A DNA stretch of 64,000 nt from JAJFUV01 sp964384215 (lineage in GTDB: Bacteria > Acidobacteriota > Terriglobia > Bryobacterales > Bryobacteraceae), in contig CAYLLB010000015.1 in assembly GCA_964384215.1 (NCBI GenBank), positions 42,026-106,025 of the forward strand. The letters are read 5' to 3'. The notes beneath the pieces were generated by a model, which was not told where the DNA came from, ran no database searches, and worked only from the letters and a program-made list of their open reading frames with translations. Both the position numbers and the translations under genes were made by a program. This document shows positions 1-8,994 of this stretch, piece after piece (position 1 is the stretch's first letter; each line of letters begins with the position of its first letter).

Positions 1-1
1 C

Positions 2-1465
2 AGGCTCTACGGCGCTACCTACCCGCAGTCCAAACTGGTGCGCTACGACCCCGCCACAGGGGCCCTCGAAGACCTGGGCCGCATGGACTCGGTGCAGCAG
101 TACGCGCATTATGTGGCCGCCGGAGACGATGGATTCGTTTACGTCGGCATCGGCACGAGTAAATCCAACATCGCCGCCTATCAGATCTCGACCGGCGAAC
201 ACCGCAGCATCCTGCCGGCGGAGTACCAGGGCGTCGAGCAAGCCTGGGTGTACCGCGGCAAGGACGGCAAGGTGTACGGCCGCGCGGCGGGACGCTACTT
301 CCGCCTGGAGGGCTGGAACGCAACGCCTATCAGCACAAGCGACGCCTCGCCGCAGGCGTTGCAGAACACGCTGCCGGATGGCGGCGTGGTGAGCGTGAGT
401 AACCGCACAATTCGCCTTACGTACCCGTCCGGTACGGTCATCCCGGTGAATTTCGCTTACAAGGGCAACGAACTCTCCGTGTTCCGCGTCGGCTTCGGGC
501 CGGATGGAAAGCTTTACGGTAGTTCGGTGCTGCCGATCCACCTGCTGGTTTACAACCCCGCGAGCGCCGCCATGGACGAGTTGGGCGACCTGGGGGGCGG
601 CGAGATTTACTCGTTCCTCTCGCGTGGCGATTCCCTCCTCATGGCGGCCTATTCAGGTTCGGCGCCGCTGATGAAATACGATCCGCTGAAGAGTTTCAAG
701 CCAGGACAAGGCACGGCAGACAATCCGCAACTGGTGACGTTCTCGGGCGCCGATTCGAGTTGGCGCCCGCAGGCCATGATCAATGGCCCGGACGGCCGTG
801 TGTTCATAGGCGCTGTTTCCGGCTATGGGTTGCTGGGCGGACCGATGACGATATGGGACCCCGATAGCGGCAGCGTCATCAGCTTCCCGCACATCGTGAA
901 AGACCAGAGCGTGGTGTCACTCGCGGCATACAACAATCTGATCGTGGGCGGCACCACTATCAGCGGAGGAGGAGGCAGTTTTCCAACTCAAACGGATGCC
1001 AAGATCTTTATATACGACCTGACCCAGAAGATGAAGACGGCGGAGGTCGCTCCGCTCCCCGGCGCCGGAACGGTCAACGATCTTGTCACCGCGCCCAACG
1101 GCTTGGTGTACGGCCTAGTGGGCAGAGCGATGTTCACCTTCGATCCAACGTCCGCTCTCGTGAAAGATCTGCTGCCGTTCTCGATCACCGGCGCCATTTA
1201 CAACAGCCTCGCGGTAGGTCCGGACGGGCTGCTGTGGGGCCTCTGTTCCAGCGGGGTGTTCACGATCGACCCGGCCACAAACACAGCTGTCCTGGTGGCC
1301 AAGGCGCCCGAGACGATCACCGCCGGTTTTGCCATGGATGCAAGGGGAATCTACTTCGCGTCGGTGTCGAAGATCTACCGCTACAATTTCCAAGACCAGC
1401 CCGAAACGCCGCCGCTCAATCGAGCGAGGAAACCCGCACGGCCGCCAGTGAGAAACAGCCGTTAA
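2..1465 (+). CDS. Exported beta-propeller-like protein, 5'-truncated by window edge
   Basis: The reading frame is open from base 2, so the true start lies outside the window; 487 residues are visible. The sequence is made of repeated blade-like units of the kind LVRYDP-x-TG-x-LEDLG and DGRVF-IGA, with recurring DP, GPDG and YG motifs typical of WD40/kelch/PQQ-like propellers. It is clearly related to the complete protein at 8995-11031: both share the YxATYP/YYGTYP...LVRYD unit and the late block with GG-x-GGxFP or GGGGGxKP. Its function is unknown; such proteins in Acidobacteria are usually secreted and sit beside sugar-degradation genes. The 3' end overlaps the convergent gene at 1462-4500 by 4 bases. 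Confidence 0.75.
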   Translation, partial: RLYGATYPQSKLVRYDPATGALEDLGRMDSVQQYAHYVAAGDDGFVYVGIGTSKSNIAAYQISTGEHRSILPAEYQGVEQAWVYRGKDGKVYGRAAGRYFRLEGWNATPISTSDASPQALQNTLPDGGVVSVSNRTIRLTYPSGTVIPVNFAYKGNELSVFRVGFGPDGKLYGSSVLPIHLLVYNPASAAMDELGDLGGGEIYSFLSRGDSLLMAAYSGSAPLMKYDPLKSFKPGQGTADNPQLVTFSGADSSWRPQAMINGPDGRVFIGAVSGYGLLGGPMTIWDPDSGSVISFPHIVKDQSVVSLAAYNNLIVGGTTISGGGGSFPTQTDAKIFIYDLTQKMKTAEVAPLPGAGTVNDLVTAPNGLVYGLVGRAMFTFDPTSALVKDLLPFSITGAIYNSLAVGPDGLLWGLCSSGVFTIDPATNTAVLVAKAPETITAGFAMDARGIYFASVSKIYRYNFQDQPETPPLNRARKPARPPVRNSR

Positions 1466-4400
1466 CGCAAGCGTTCCGCCAGCCACCGGTAGGCTTGCTC
1501 GCGCACCGGAACGGGAAAATCGTGAGGACCTTCACCCACCCGAAAGACGAAGTTGCTTTCCGCGCCGAGCAGTCTGTACACGCCGCCTACTTGCGCCCCA
1601 GCGGCTTCAATCGCATCGCTGTCCGGGAAGATCTCATCCTGCCTCGCCGAGTAATTGAACAGGGGGCGCGGCGCCACCAGGGCCATCACTTCGTGCATGT
1701 CGAAGGGGACGATGCCGGCGCGCAGGTACGCCTTGAGCCGGGGAAGATGAACGAACCAGCTTTCACGCGCCCAAGCCAGCGGCTTCGCTGTCATTCCAAA
1801 CGTGGACAGGCCGCAACTGGAAACCGCCGCTGCGATGCGCTCGTCGAAAGCGGCCAGGAAGAACGAGTTGTACGCGCCCAGCGAATGGCCAATGACGCCG
1901 ATGCGCCGGGCGTTTACAAAGTCGAGCGTCTCCAGATAGTCGATGCCGCGCTGGTGATCCGAGCACATCTTGCCCAAAGCGCTCCAGTCCGGGTGTGCGC
2001 GGTCAAAGACTTCCGTGACATACGGCTTCGAGCCGGGATAGACACGTTCCCCGGCGGTGATGGAATCCGGCGCCAGCACCACGAACCCCCGTCCGGCCAA
2101 CTCGTGTCCATAACGGACATGTGGCGCGCCGCCGATGCCGACAGCCGAGTCCTTGCCTATGGCTTCGGTCTGATGCAGGGCGAGCACCGCGGGCCAAGGC
2201 TTCGTACCGCGCTTTGGAATAAGGAGCCAGGCGGGGATGCGGTCGCCGTCCGCGCTCAAGTAGCTCACCTTGCGTCGCGTGTAGCCGGCCGTGTCTTCTT
2301 CCGAGTGAGTGCGCGCATCGAGAGGAACCGCATGCGAAGGGAACTTACCCATCACGTCGATCACCCTTTGCCGGATCTCCTCGCGGCGCCGTTGCCACTG
2401 GGCCGGCGTCGTGATGCGAAGAGGCCGCCAGCCGTTCACGTCCTTCGGATCGCTGTCGAAGCCGCCGAGCAGTTCAATCTGCTTGTCGATCATGATGCGC
2501 ACCGGTCTGACTGTTCCGGCAGTCACGATGCGCGATTGCGAAAGGTCCGCCGGGTGAATGACGATCTGCTCTCGGCCAACTTGGAGCAGAATATTGCCCT
2601 CCCCGGCGGGCCAGGCGCTCATCCGGACGCGCGGACGTTCGGCAGCGGCGTGCGTTTGCAATACCGTCAGGAACGTGGCCTCGGACGCATCGACAGCGAC
2701 TGCGGCAGTGCGCCCGAACTTCTTCTCCTGACCGTGCCGTTTCAGATGCCAGGCGGAATCCGCCGGAAGGACGGTAGAAGCAGTCATCGCCGACTCGCCC
2801 ACGATCGCACGGATGACGCCATCGCCCTCGATTTCAAGCCTTCCCCCAGGCTGCGTTTGCAGCAGCCATTCGATTGAGCGGCGGCGTCCGTCGGTGCGAA
2901 CCTGGTCCAGCACAACGAACAAGCCGAGCGGGCGGACATGCAAAACGTGACGTGTGAACTGCCGCAGTGTCCGGTAGGCGTTCGCCGCCTCACCCGTTAC
3001 GCCCGCCGTGTTCGGTGAATCGAAAAAGCCGCGCAAAGCGCCGTCGGCTTTCTTCTGCCCCTCGCCGTCCACCAGGATGACGTTGTGTCCCAGGCTGCCG
3101 CGAGTGAAGGCGTGTTCGAGACGCGTCAACTCCCGGTCGCGGCCGTCGGGATAGTTCATATCGAACCGCTGGTAGCCGGGATCCGAAGCGAGCACTTCGC
3201 CTCGAGCTGCCACGATGAAGCTATTCTGGTCCAGGTGCGAGTGTCCCACGCTCGGCCCGCTGCGGAAGGCCACGAGCGTGTCCGCCGCGTTCCACCCGGA
3301 ACGCAGGGCTACGCACCCGACGCTCCTGAACTCCTTCGCGAGCGCCGCGGGCGGCTTCGCCGCGCTGAGGTCCGGCTGCACCGCGAAAGAGTTGCCCTGC
3401 CGCAATGCATAGAACAACCAGCGCTGGATGGCTTCGAGATACAAAGGGTCCACACGTTCGGCGCTCGCCGTCTGCCGGAGGTAGTACTGCGCACTGCTCG
3501 AAAGTTCCATGCGCCGGAACATGCCGATCATGAGCGGTTGCGACCCCTGGGGACCGCCGGTGTCGCCGAAGCCCGCGAGCCAGTTCTTCCCGGGAACCGT
3601 GAAATACAGCGGGAACTCGTGAGCGCGGCGAAAGTAAGGGTGAACAAACAGGTCCGCGCCGGTCTCGCGTTTCAAGCAGGAGAAAAACAGCGCCAGCGGC
3701 TCCATCGACGCCGCCCCGTAGTAGAATCCCTCGACGAGCCCGCCATCCGCGTTGCCGAATTCATCCAGGAACAACCGGGACAAGCGCACGGCAAGATCGA
3801 GGTGCTTGCCTGCTTCCGGGTGCTCGCCCCGCACGGCCAGGGCACCCAGTCCGAGCGCGGCACTCACCATCGCGCAACCGTTGGGCCAGCGTTGCGGGTG
3901 AGATACGAATGAGTCTTCCGCGCCGGCACGCGATGCGATGGGGCGGAGTCCCTTCTCGACAATCGCGTTGGAGATGGTCCGCCGGTCGTCGCCGCTCAGG
4001 TGCGGGTAGAGATAGTCGTAGGCGATCGACATGCCGAAGGTGATGAGGTACGTATCGAGGCACGGGTCCTTGCCGTTCGAGCAGGAATCCACGTCGGTCC
4101 AACGCTCCCACCGGGCTATGCCGAGCATTATGGTCCTGGCACGCTCGAACAATCCCCGTTCGCCGGTCATTGCATAGCCGTAGGCGAGGGCGTCGAGTTC
4201 CATGCGGAGTTCGGCGCCAAGCGCCGTCCAATAGGGCCAGTTCGTGGACGGGTGACGGGCGGGCATGGGGGCGGCGGGCAATGGGATGGAGTAGCCGGAC
4301 CAAGACGCCGTGCGAGCTTTGCTAAGGTAGGGCGCGGCGGCTTGCGCTGCTTCGGACACGCGCTGTGGATCCTTGCGCTGGGCTGCCAGTTCGGCCGCAC

Positions 4401-4500
4401 TATAGACCAGACGTGGGTGACTGCCGGCGAAACATGACGCGCCCGCTGCCACTAGCAGCACCAGCAGCGCAAACCTACTTCGGCAAAATGTCGCGCACAT
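1462..4500 (-). CDS. Heparinase II/III-like lyase fused to an alpha/beta-hydrolase esterase
   Basis: 1012 residues. An N-terminal hydrophobic signal (LLVLLVAAGASCFAG) indicates export. Residues about 30-330 form an (alpha/alpha) toroid and about 380-660 a beta-sandwich carrying the heparinase II/III C-terminal signature GHSHLDQNSF near residue 420. From about residue 690 a second enzyme follows: a dienelactone-hydrolase/acetyl-xylan-esterase type alpha/beta-hydrolase with nucleophile motif GHSLG near 870, a candidate Asp in ARQDEIFP near 955 and His in GPHDFP near 993. Family knowledge suggests cleavage of an acidic polysaccharide plus removal of ester substituents; the substrate is inferred only. 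The ATG overlaps the stop of the upstream gene by 26 bases, suggesting one transcript with 4475-6247. Each half alone matches the usual length of its family, so this is a true fusion in a continuous frame. Confidence 0.82.
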   Translation of the reverse strand: MCATFCRSRFALLVLLVAAGASCFAGSHPRLVYSAAELAAQRKDPQRVSEAAQAAAPYLSKARTASWSGYSIPLPAAPMPARHPSTNWPYWTALGAELRMELDALAYGYAMTGERGLFERARTIMLGIARWERWTDVDSCSNGKDPCLDTYLITFGMSIAYDYLYPHLSGDDRRTISNAIVEKGLRPIASRAGAEDSFVSHPQRWPNGCAMVSAALGLGALAVRGEHPEAGKHLDLAVRLSRLFLDEFGNADGGLVEGFYYGAASMEPLALFFSCLKRETGADLFVHPYFRRAHEFPLYFTVPGKNWLAGFGDTGGPQGSQPLMIGMFRRMELSSSAQYYLRQTASAERVDPLYLEAIQRWLFYALRQGNSFAVQPDLSAAKPPAALAKEFRSVGCVALRSGWNAADTLVAFRSGPSVGHSHLDQNSFIVAARGEVLASDPGYQRFDMNYPDGRDRELTRLEHAFTRGSLGHNVILVDGEGQKKADGALRGFFDSPNTAGVTGEAANAYRTLRQFTRHVLHVRPLGLFVVLDQVRTDGRRRSIEWLLQTQPGGRLEIEGDGVIRAIVGESAMTASTVLPADSAWHLKRHGQEKKFGRTAAVAVDASEATFLTVLQTHAAAERPRVRMSAWPAGEGNILLQVGREQIVIHPADLSQSRIVTAGTVRPVRIMIDKQIELLGGFDSDPKDVNGWRPLRITTPAQWQRRREEIRQRVIDVMGKFPSHAVPLDARTHSEEDTAGYTRRKVSYLSADGDRIPAWLLIPKRGTKPWPAVLALHQTEAIGKDSAVGIGGAPHVRYGHELAGRGFVVLAPDSITAGERVYPGSKPYVTEVFDRAHPDWSALGKMCSDHQRGIDYLETLDFVNARRIGVIGHSLGAYNSFFLAAFDERIAAAVSSCGLSTFGMTAKPLAWARESWFVHLPRLKAYLRAGIVPFDMHEVMALVAPRPLFNYSARQDEIFPDSDAIEAAGAQVGGVYRLLGAESNFVFRVGEGPHDFPVPVREQAYRWLAERLR

Positions 4501-6247
4501 AATGGATCATTTTGTCCCAACGTGCCTTGGCGTACGGCTCGGCAACACGCCGGCCCTCGTAGGCCATCTCCACCAGTTGCGCTAAATCCTGGGGGGCACT
4601 CCCAATTCGCACCGGCCCCACGCGCCTGGCGATTTCAAGCACCAGCCGGCCTGCCTGTTCACCACCGTAAAGCGGCGCAACGCGCTTGGCGAGGAATTCC
4701 GCGTCGCTCATGTCCGGGTTGTAGGTAAATTCGGAGAAGGCCAGGTAGCTCAACTCAACATTGGGAAACTCGGGCGATTCCTCGCCGTAAGTGTCGAGGC
4801 CCTGAAACCCGTGCCTGTGTGCCTTGCGCGCCGCCTCGCGGTAGGCGTCAACAAAAAAGCCTTTCTGGTTGCTTGTGTAGAACGCATTCCAGTGGATGTA
4901 TCCGATGTAATTCTTTCCCGGAGGCCGCAAGCCTTCCGGCCAGGGCGATTCATAGAGGCCCGGTGTCCATTCCTGCGCCGCTCCGGTGCGGCGCGAGCGC
5001 GTAGGCACCAGGTTCGTCAGCATATTAGTAAGTGTCCACTGGCAGATAGCATAATCGGGCGCCACACTTACATGGAGAGGTGGCTTGTCCTTCATCTCCC
5101 GCGTGAAACCGCCATAAGTTACATATGACATCCAGGTATCGGGCGCCACGTCGTGAATGGTCTTCATCACGAACGGGACGATCCGGGCGAGGTCCTTGCT
5201 GAAGTCGGATTCACTGCCGCCCTGCCGCTTGCGGGCCTCGATGCACTCCGGGTTATAGCAGGTGGAATGCTCGGCGAATTCGACGTTCACGCCGCCGATG
5301 GGGAAGGTCTTGTACAGCCAGCGAAAACCTCTTTCCACCCACTCGCGATTCTCCGGCAATTCGAGACAAAGCGTCCGCGGCTCGGGGTTGCCGTTCTTGT
5401 CGATGGAACGTAGCCGCGGATTCTGCTCGGCGCGTGTTTCGAGATTGAACTCGTGATTGCCTTCGTGATAGAAACCGCCATAGTGACGGTCGATGCCGGC
5501 TCCCGGAATGATCTTCACCCCGCGCTCGTTGGCGTAACGGCACACTTCGAGCGCCGCCGGGATGCCGCCGTGGTTGTCGCGCAGGAAGCCCCAGAGGATG
5601 AGGCCGTTCAGCTTGTGCTCGCTCATGTAATCGATGACGAGCTTCATATTATTGACGAAGGCCTCGGGACGCTTGAACCACGCGCGGACGCTGTCGCTCT
5701 TGGGAAGCTGCTGCATTGGGATGTAGACGTTGTCGTGATCCAACAGGTCCCAGTTGGTCCGGTCATCCCAGTTCCAGAACCAGCGGTACTTCATCTTGGG
5801 AATCTCTGTGTAGTCGAGCTTTCCAACTTCAACACCGTCGCCGGCCGGATGAAGATAGAAATTCTTGAAGTCGCCGGCAGCATAGATGGCGCCGGTGCGG
5901 TCGCCTCCCGCGAGCACGATGACGGTTTTGCCCGAACGGGCACCGGAACGGATCAGGTAACCTTCCGCCGGCAGCTTCGCGATGTCGTCTTTCCAACCGA
6001 GATCCGCGGCCGCGCTTGCCAGCCCAGGATTAGACGAAAGGGTGCCCACGTAAATGACCACGCGAGCGGCGTCCGGCGAGGGGTTGACTGCCGCGTACTT
6101 GCGCAACTCACCCATGACGCGGCTTACGGCGTATTCGTCCTGCTCCCCTCCAACAACGGCAGCAAGCGAAGTGCCGTTCTTTGCGATCGGAATTCCCGCG
6201 GCCTCGACCGTGAGCGCGGCCAGCAGTATAAGCGCGAATGCACGCAT
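4475..6247 (-). CDS. Secreted GH67/GH20-like glycoside hydrolase, unassigned family
   Basis: 590 residues from the ATG at 6247, chosen because AAGGAG lies 6 bases upstream and the protein then begins with a signal peptide (MRAFALILLAALTVEA). Residues about 20-150 resemble the alpha/beta domain that precedes the catalytic barrel in GH67 and GH20 enzymes (blocks such as EYAVSRVMGELRKY and GGDRTGAIYAAGDF). The rest looks like a TIM barrel with acidic and aromatic active-site-like motifs (FWNWDD, NVEFAEHS, YGEESPEF). I cannot name the catalytic residues or the substrate; an exo-acting uronidase or hexosaminidase is plausible. It lies 10 bases downstream of the URO-D-like gene and overlaps the heparinase-esterase gene, so these form one minus-strand operon with the symporter at 7223-8938. 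Confidence 0.65.
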   Translation of the reverse strand: MRAFALILLAALTVEAAGIPIAKNGTSLAAVVGGEQDEYAVSRVMGELRKYAAVNPSPDAARVVIYVGTLSSNPGLASAAADLGWKDDIAKLPAEGYLIRSGARSGKTVIVLAGGDRTGAIYAAGDFKNFYLHPAGDGVEVGKLDYTEIPKMKYRWFWNWDDRTNWDLLDHDNVYIPMQQLPKSDSVRAWFKRPEAFVNNMKLVIDYMSEHKLNGLILWGFLRDNHGGIPAALEVCRYANERGVKIIPGAGIDRHYGGFYHEGNHEFNLETRAEQNPRLRSIDKNGNPEPRTLCLELPENREWVERGFRWLYKTFPIGGVNVEFAEHSTCYNPECIEARKRQGGSESDFSKDLARIVPFVMKTIHDVAPDTWMSYVTYGGFTREMKDKPPLHVSVAPDYAICQWTLTNMLTNLVPTRSRRTGAAQEWTPGLYESPWPEGLRPPGKNYIGYIHWNAFYTSNQKGFFVDAYREAARKAHRHGFQGLDTYGEESPEFPNVELSYLAFSEFTYNPDMSDAEFLAKRVAPLYGGEQAGRLVLEIARRVGPVRIGSAPQDLAQLVEMAYEGRRVAEPYAKARWDKMIHYVRDILPK

Positions 6248-6253
6248 AGGATG

Positions 6254-6259
6254 CTCCTT
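6254..6259 (-). promoter_or_regulatory. Shine-Dalgarno AAGGAG that fixes the 6247 start
   Basis: AAGGAG on the minus strand, 6 bases before the ATG at 6247. It overlaps the stop codon of the upstream URO-D-like gene, which suggests translational coupling. An ATG 27 bases further upstream in the same frame lacks a signal-peptide-like N-terminus. Confidence 0.7.
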
Positions 6260-7226
6260 ACTGTTCCAGCGCAACTTCCAGAATGGCTTTCACTTTAGGC
6301 ACGTCCACAAGGCGACTCAAGTAGAAGCTGATCACCTTAGGGTTATAGGTAGTGTAACGGCGATACATTTGCTGCAACTCAGCCGCGCTCTGGTTGGCGA
6401 TGTCCCAATCCTGTATGCGCAACTGAAACCGGGTAGGGCAGTGCTGCTTGAGCAGGTCGGGCGTCAGGTACTGATCGGCGCTAGGATCATAGCAATCCAC
6501 GCGCAAGTCCTTCAGGAATGGCAGATGGCCCACGCGGAGCAGTTCGCTGTGCACGAATCGCTCCGTCGAATTCAGTTGTTCGAAGACCTGTTCCCAATAG
6601 GGCACCACGAATTCACCGAACAGCTTGGGCGGGATGATACCAGCGAAATCGTCCGGGAAGCCTTGCGGGAATGCGCCCTCGACGCCGGAGAAGCGGCGCG
6701 TAATGGCGCGGGCGTAACCGAAGGCGCTGGTGACACTAAACTGCATCAATTTGTGAGTACGCGCCGGATCGTCGTAGGGCAGCGTGAAGAATGCCGGACC
6801 CAGCAGCAGCGACGCCGTGGTCACCGGGCCTTCGAAAAGATGCCCTATGAAGAGCGGAGCGCCAGGCCAACGCCGGACAAGTTCTTCGGCCAGCTTCAAC
6901 CGCTCCTGGATCAGACTTGCCGCCAGATAATCTTCCGGCTCTCGCAAGTTATCAATGTCTTCCGGCGAGGAGAGCAACGTGGTGGGCTTCGGTTCGTACT
7001 CAGTAAAAGTCACCTGGGTGCCGAGCGCGACGATGTGCGTGTAAGTAAACTCGGCTAGGCGCGGCAATGGGGCCGGGACACCCAGTTCCGCGGCAAGCTC
7101 GCCAGCGAGCCGATAGCCCCGGACGATCGCGTCTACGTCGAAGTGCAAATCTCGCTGGGGAACACCGGCCAGTTCAGCGATAACAGGGTCCGTGAAGCCA
7201 AATTCAAATGCTTGTCGAGAACTCAT
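6258..7226 (-). CDS. URO-D-fold protein, divergent, without the HxCG zinc motif
   Basis: 322 residues, related to the uroporphyrinogen decarboxylase/methyltransferase superfamily by overall pattern: the mid-protein block FEGPVTTASLLLGP and a C-terminal run of barrel strands with DVPKVKAILE. At the place where corrinoid methyltransferases of this family carry H-x-C-G, this protein reads VGHLPFLKDL, with no Cys ligand, so zinc-dependent methyl transfer is unlikely. It also lacks the N-terminal arginines expected of true HemE. Its role is unknown. It overlaps the symporter gene upstream by 4 bases and is followed 10 bases later by a secreted glycosidase, so it is probably a cytoplasmic step in a sugar-related operon. 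Confidence 0.6.
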   Translation of the reverse strand: MSSRQAFEFGFTDPVIAELAGVPQRDLHFDVDAIVRGYRLAGELAAELGVPAPLPRLAEFTYTHIVALGTQVTFTEYEPKPTTLLSSPEDIDNLREPEDYLAASLIQERLKLAEELVRRWPGAPLFIGHLFEGPVTTASLLLGPAFFTLPYDDPARTHKLMQFSVTSAFGYARAITRRFSGVEGAFPQGFPDDFAGIIPPKLFGEFVVPYWEQVFEQLNSTERFVHSELLRVGHLPFLKDLRVDCYDPSADQYLTPDLLKQHCPTRFQLRIQDWDIANQSAAELQQMYRRYTTYNPKVISFYLSRLVDVPKVKAILEVALEQ

Positions 7227-8938
7227 GACTGTGATTTCCGATGGTTGCGAAGGAAGAGAACGCCGATCGCGAGCAGAAACACGCCGAACGCGGAATCGAT
7301 GATGCGAGCGGTGAGGACGTTCGAGAGCAATCCCGCAGCCGTGAGCAGGATACCCACGCCGAATGTGGAGGCGCCGATCACAGGCAGCGCGCCGCTCTTG
7401 CCCGAGGGGGGCACTTCACTGATGGCGATAGGCTTGTCGAGCGCGGCGAAGAATTCGTTGACCCGCGTTTCCGCTTCCGTTTTCCGCGACGTTAGCATGG
7501 TCCCGGCGACCATGCCGACGACGGTCATGGCCGCGTTCACCAGCAAGGACGCGCCTTCAAAGTTGTAGAGCGCTTCCTGCGAACCGCCGCCGGGTCGTGT
7601 GGGAAGCCACCATGTCTTCAGGGCGAGCATGATAAAGCCCGTGAGCAGCCCGCAAAGGAACCCGCCGAACGCGCCCTGCCAGTTGAGCCTGCGCACGGTG
7701 AGCCCCGCCAGAAGCGGCAGCAGCGTGGGCGCCATGAACAGCCCGAGCACGGTCACCATGGTATTGAACAGCGACTGCTGATGGCTCACTGCGATCCACA
7801 GACTGAGCAGGATGGTAAGCGCACCCAAACCTAAAGTGATCCAGCGCCCCATCCAAAGCAGCCGCGTTTCGGCCGCCTTGGGATTGATCAAGCGTTGATA
7901 GACGTCCTTGGTGAGCACACTGGCGATGGCGTTGTAGTCCGAACTCACCACCGCCATGGTGGCCGAGAACATGGCCGCCACGATAATTCCGATCATGCCC
8001 ACGGGAAGCAGCTTCAGCACCAGCAGGACGTAAACGTCCGCAGTGCGGTTCTGCGCCACCAGGTCCGGCAGGAAGTGGCGGCCGATCACCGCGGGCAGGA
8101 TCAGCAGCGGTGCGCCGAGGAAATTCAGGGCCGCGGCGCAATAGGCGGCCTTGGATGCTTCTTTTTCATTCCGCACCGAGTAGTACTTTTGCGCCAGAGC
8201 CCAACTGGTGTTGTAGCTGATTCCGATCAACACGAAGAAGCCAGCGATGTAAATCCACGTGTAGGGACCGTTGGTCAGGTGGAACAGCTCCGGCGGCAGG
8301 CTGGAGAAGGCCCGCGATATGCCTCCCGCCCCGGCGATGGCCAGCGGGAGAAGCAGCAGCATGGCCAAACCCTTCATGATGAACTGCACGTAGTCGGTCA
8401 CCACCAGCGCCCAGAGTCCGCCATAGAACGTGTAGACGATCATCACCACGCCGCAGAGAATGATGGACCAGTGCAGGCTCAGGCCCATCGACAGGGAAAC
8501 GAACAGACCGGTGGCGAAGATCTTCAGCGCGTCGTCGAAGATCTTCATCGGGATCCCGGCCCATGCAAACAACTGCCGCAGGAATGCGTTGAAGCGCCGT
8601 TCCAGGAACTCCACCGGCGTGATGACCCGCGCGCGGCGCCAACGTCTCGCAAAGAACAGGCCGCCGAGCGTGCACGCGAACGCCGAAGCCCAGAAGAGCG
8701 TTACCGCCACCCAGCCATAGGTGTAACCAAGCTGCGCGTAAGCAACAAAGGCGAACGCGCTGAAGCTGGACATATAATGCGAAATTCCGGCAAGCCACCA
8801 TGGGATCTGATGACCTCCGGCAAAGTAGTCCTTCGCGGCGGCTATCTGGTTGCGGAAGTAAAGCCCGATCCACACCACAATGACGAAGTAACCGATCACC
8901 ACGACGTAATCAGGGAATGTGAGATGCACGGCTGTCAT
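7223..8938 (-). CDS. Sodium:solute symporter (SSS family)
   Basis: 571 residues from the ATG at 8938 (MTAVHLTFPDY), chosen because the longer frame adds 51 residues without membrane character that run into the divergent gene. About 13-14 hydrophobic segments are visible, beginning with YVVVIGYFVIVVWIGLYF, followed by the SSS-typical stretch AKDYFAGGHQIPWWLAG and helix 3 onward with GLFFARRWRRARVITPVEF. A long soluble-facing C-terminal part ends in two further helices. Likely substrate: a sugar, sugar acid or other small organic solute, co-transported with sodium. It is the first gene of the minus-strand operon continuing into 6258-7226 and 4475-6247, and is divergent from the propeller gene. 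Confidence 0.88.
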   Translation of the reverse strand: MTAVHLTFPDYVVVIGYFVIVVWIGLYFRNQIAAAKDYFAGGHQIPWWLAGISHYMSSFSAFAFVAYAQLGYTYGWVAVTLFWASAFACTLGGLFFARRWRRARVITPVEFLERRFNAFLRQLFAWAGIPMKIFDDALKIFATGLFVSLSMGLSLHWSIILCGVVMIVYTFYGGLWALVVTDYVQFIMKGLAMLLLLPLAIAGAGGISRAFSSLPPELFHLTNGPYTWIYIAGFFVLIGISYNTSWALAQKYYSVRNEKEASKAAYCAAALNFLGAPLLILPAVIGRHFLPDLVAQNRTADVYVLLVLKLLPVGMIGIIVAAMFSATMAVVSSDYNAIASVLTKDVYQRLINPKAAETRLLWMGRWITLGLGALTILLSLWIAVSHQQSLFNTMVTVLGLFMAPTLLPLLAGLTVRRLNWQGAFGGFLCGLLTGFIMLALKTWWLPTRPGGGSQEALYNFEGASLLVNAAMTVVGMVAGTMLTSRKTEAETRVNEFFAALDKPIAISEVPPSGKSGALPVIGASTFGVGILLTAAGLLSNVLTARIIDSAFGVFLLAIGVLFLRNHRKSQS

Positions 8939-8994
8939 GTTTGTCTGGCTCGCTTCCGCGTGAACTTTGTAGCGTATCAGGTATGCTGTTGAGA

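Noticed and set aside
1234..2877. Long plus-strand ORF of 547 codons
   Set aside because: Antisense shadow of the heparinase-esterase gene; Arg/His-rich, no domain, caused by high third-position GC.
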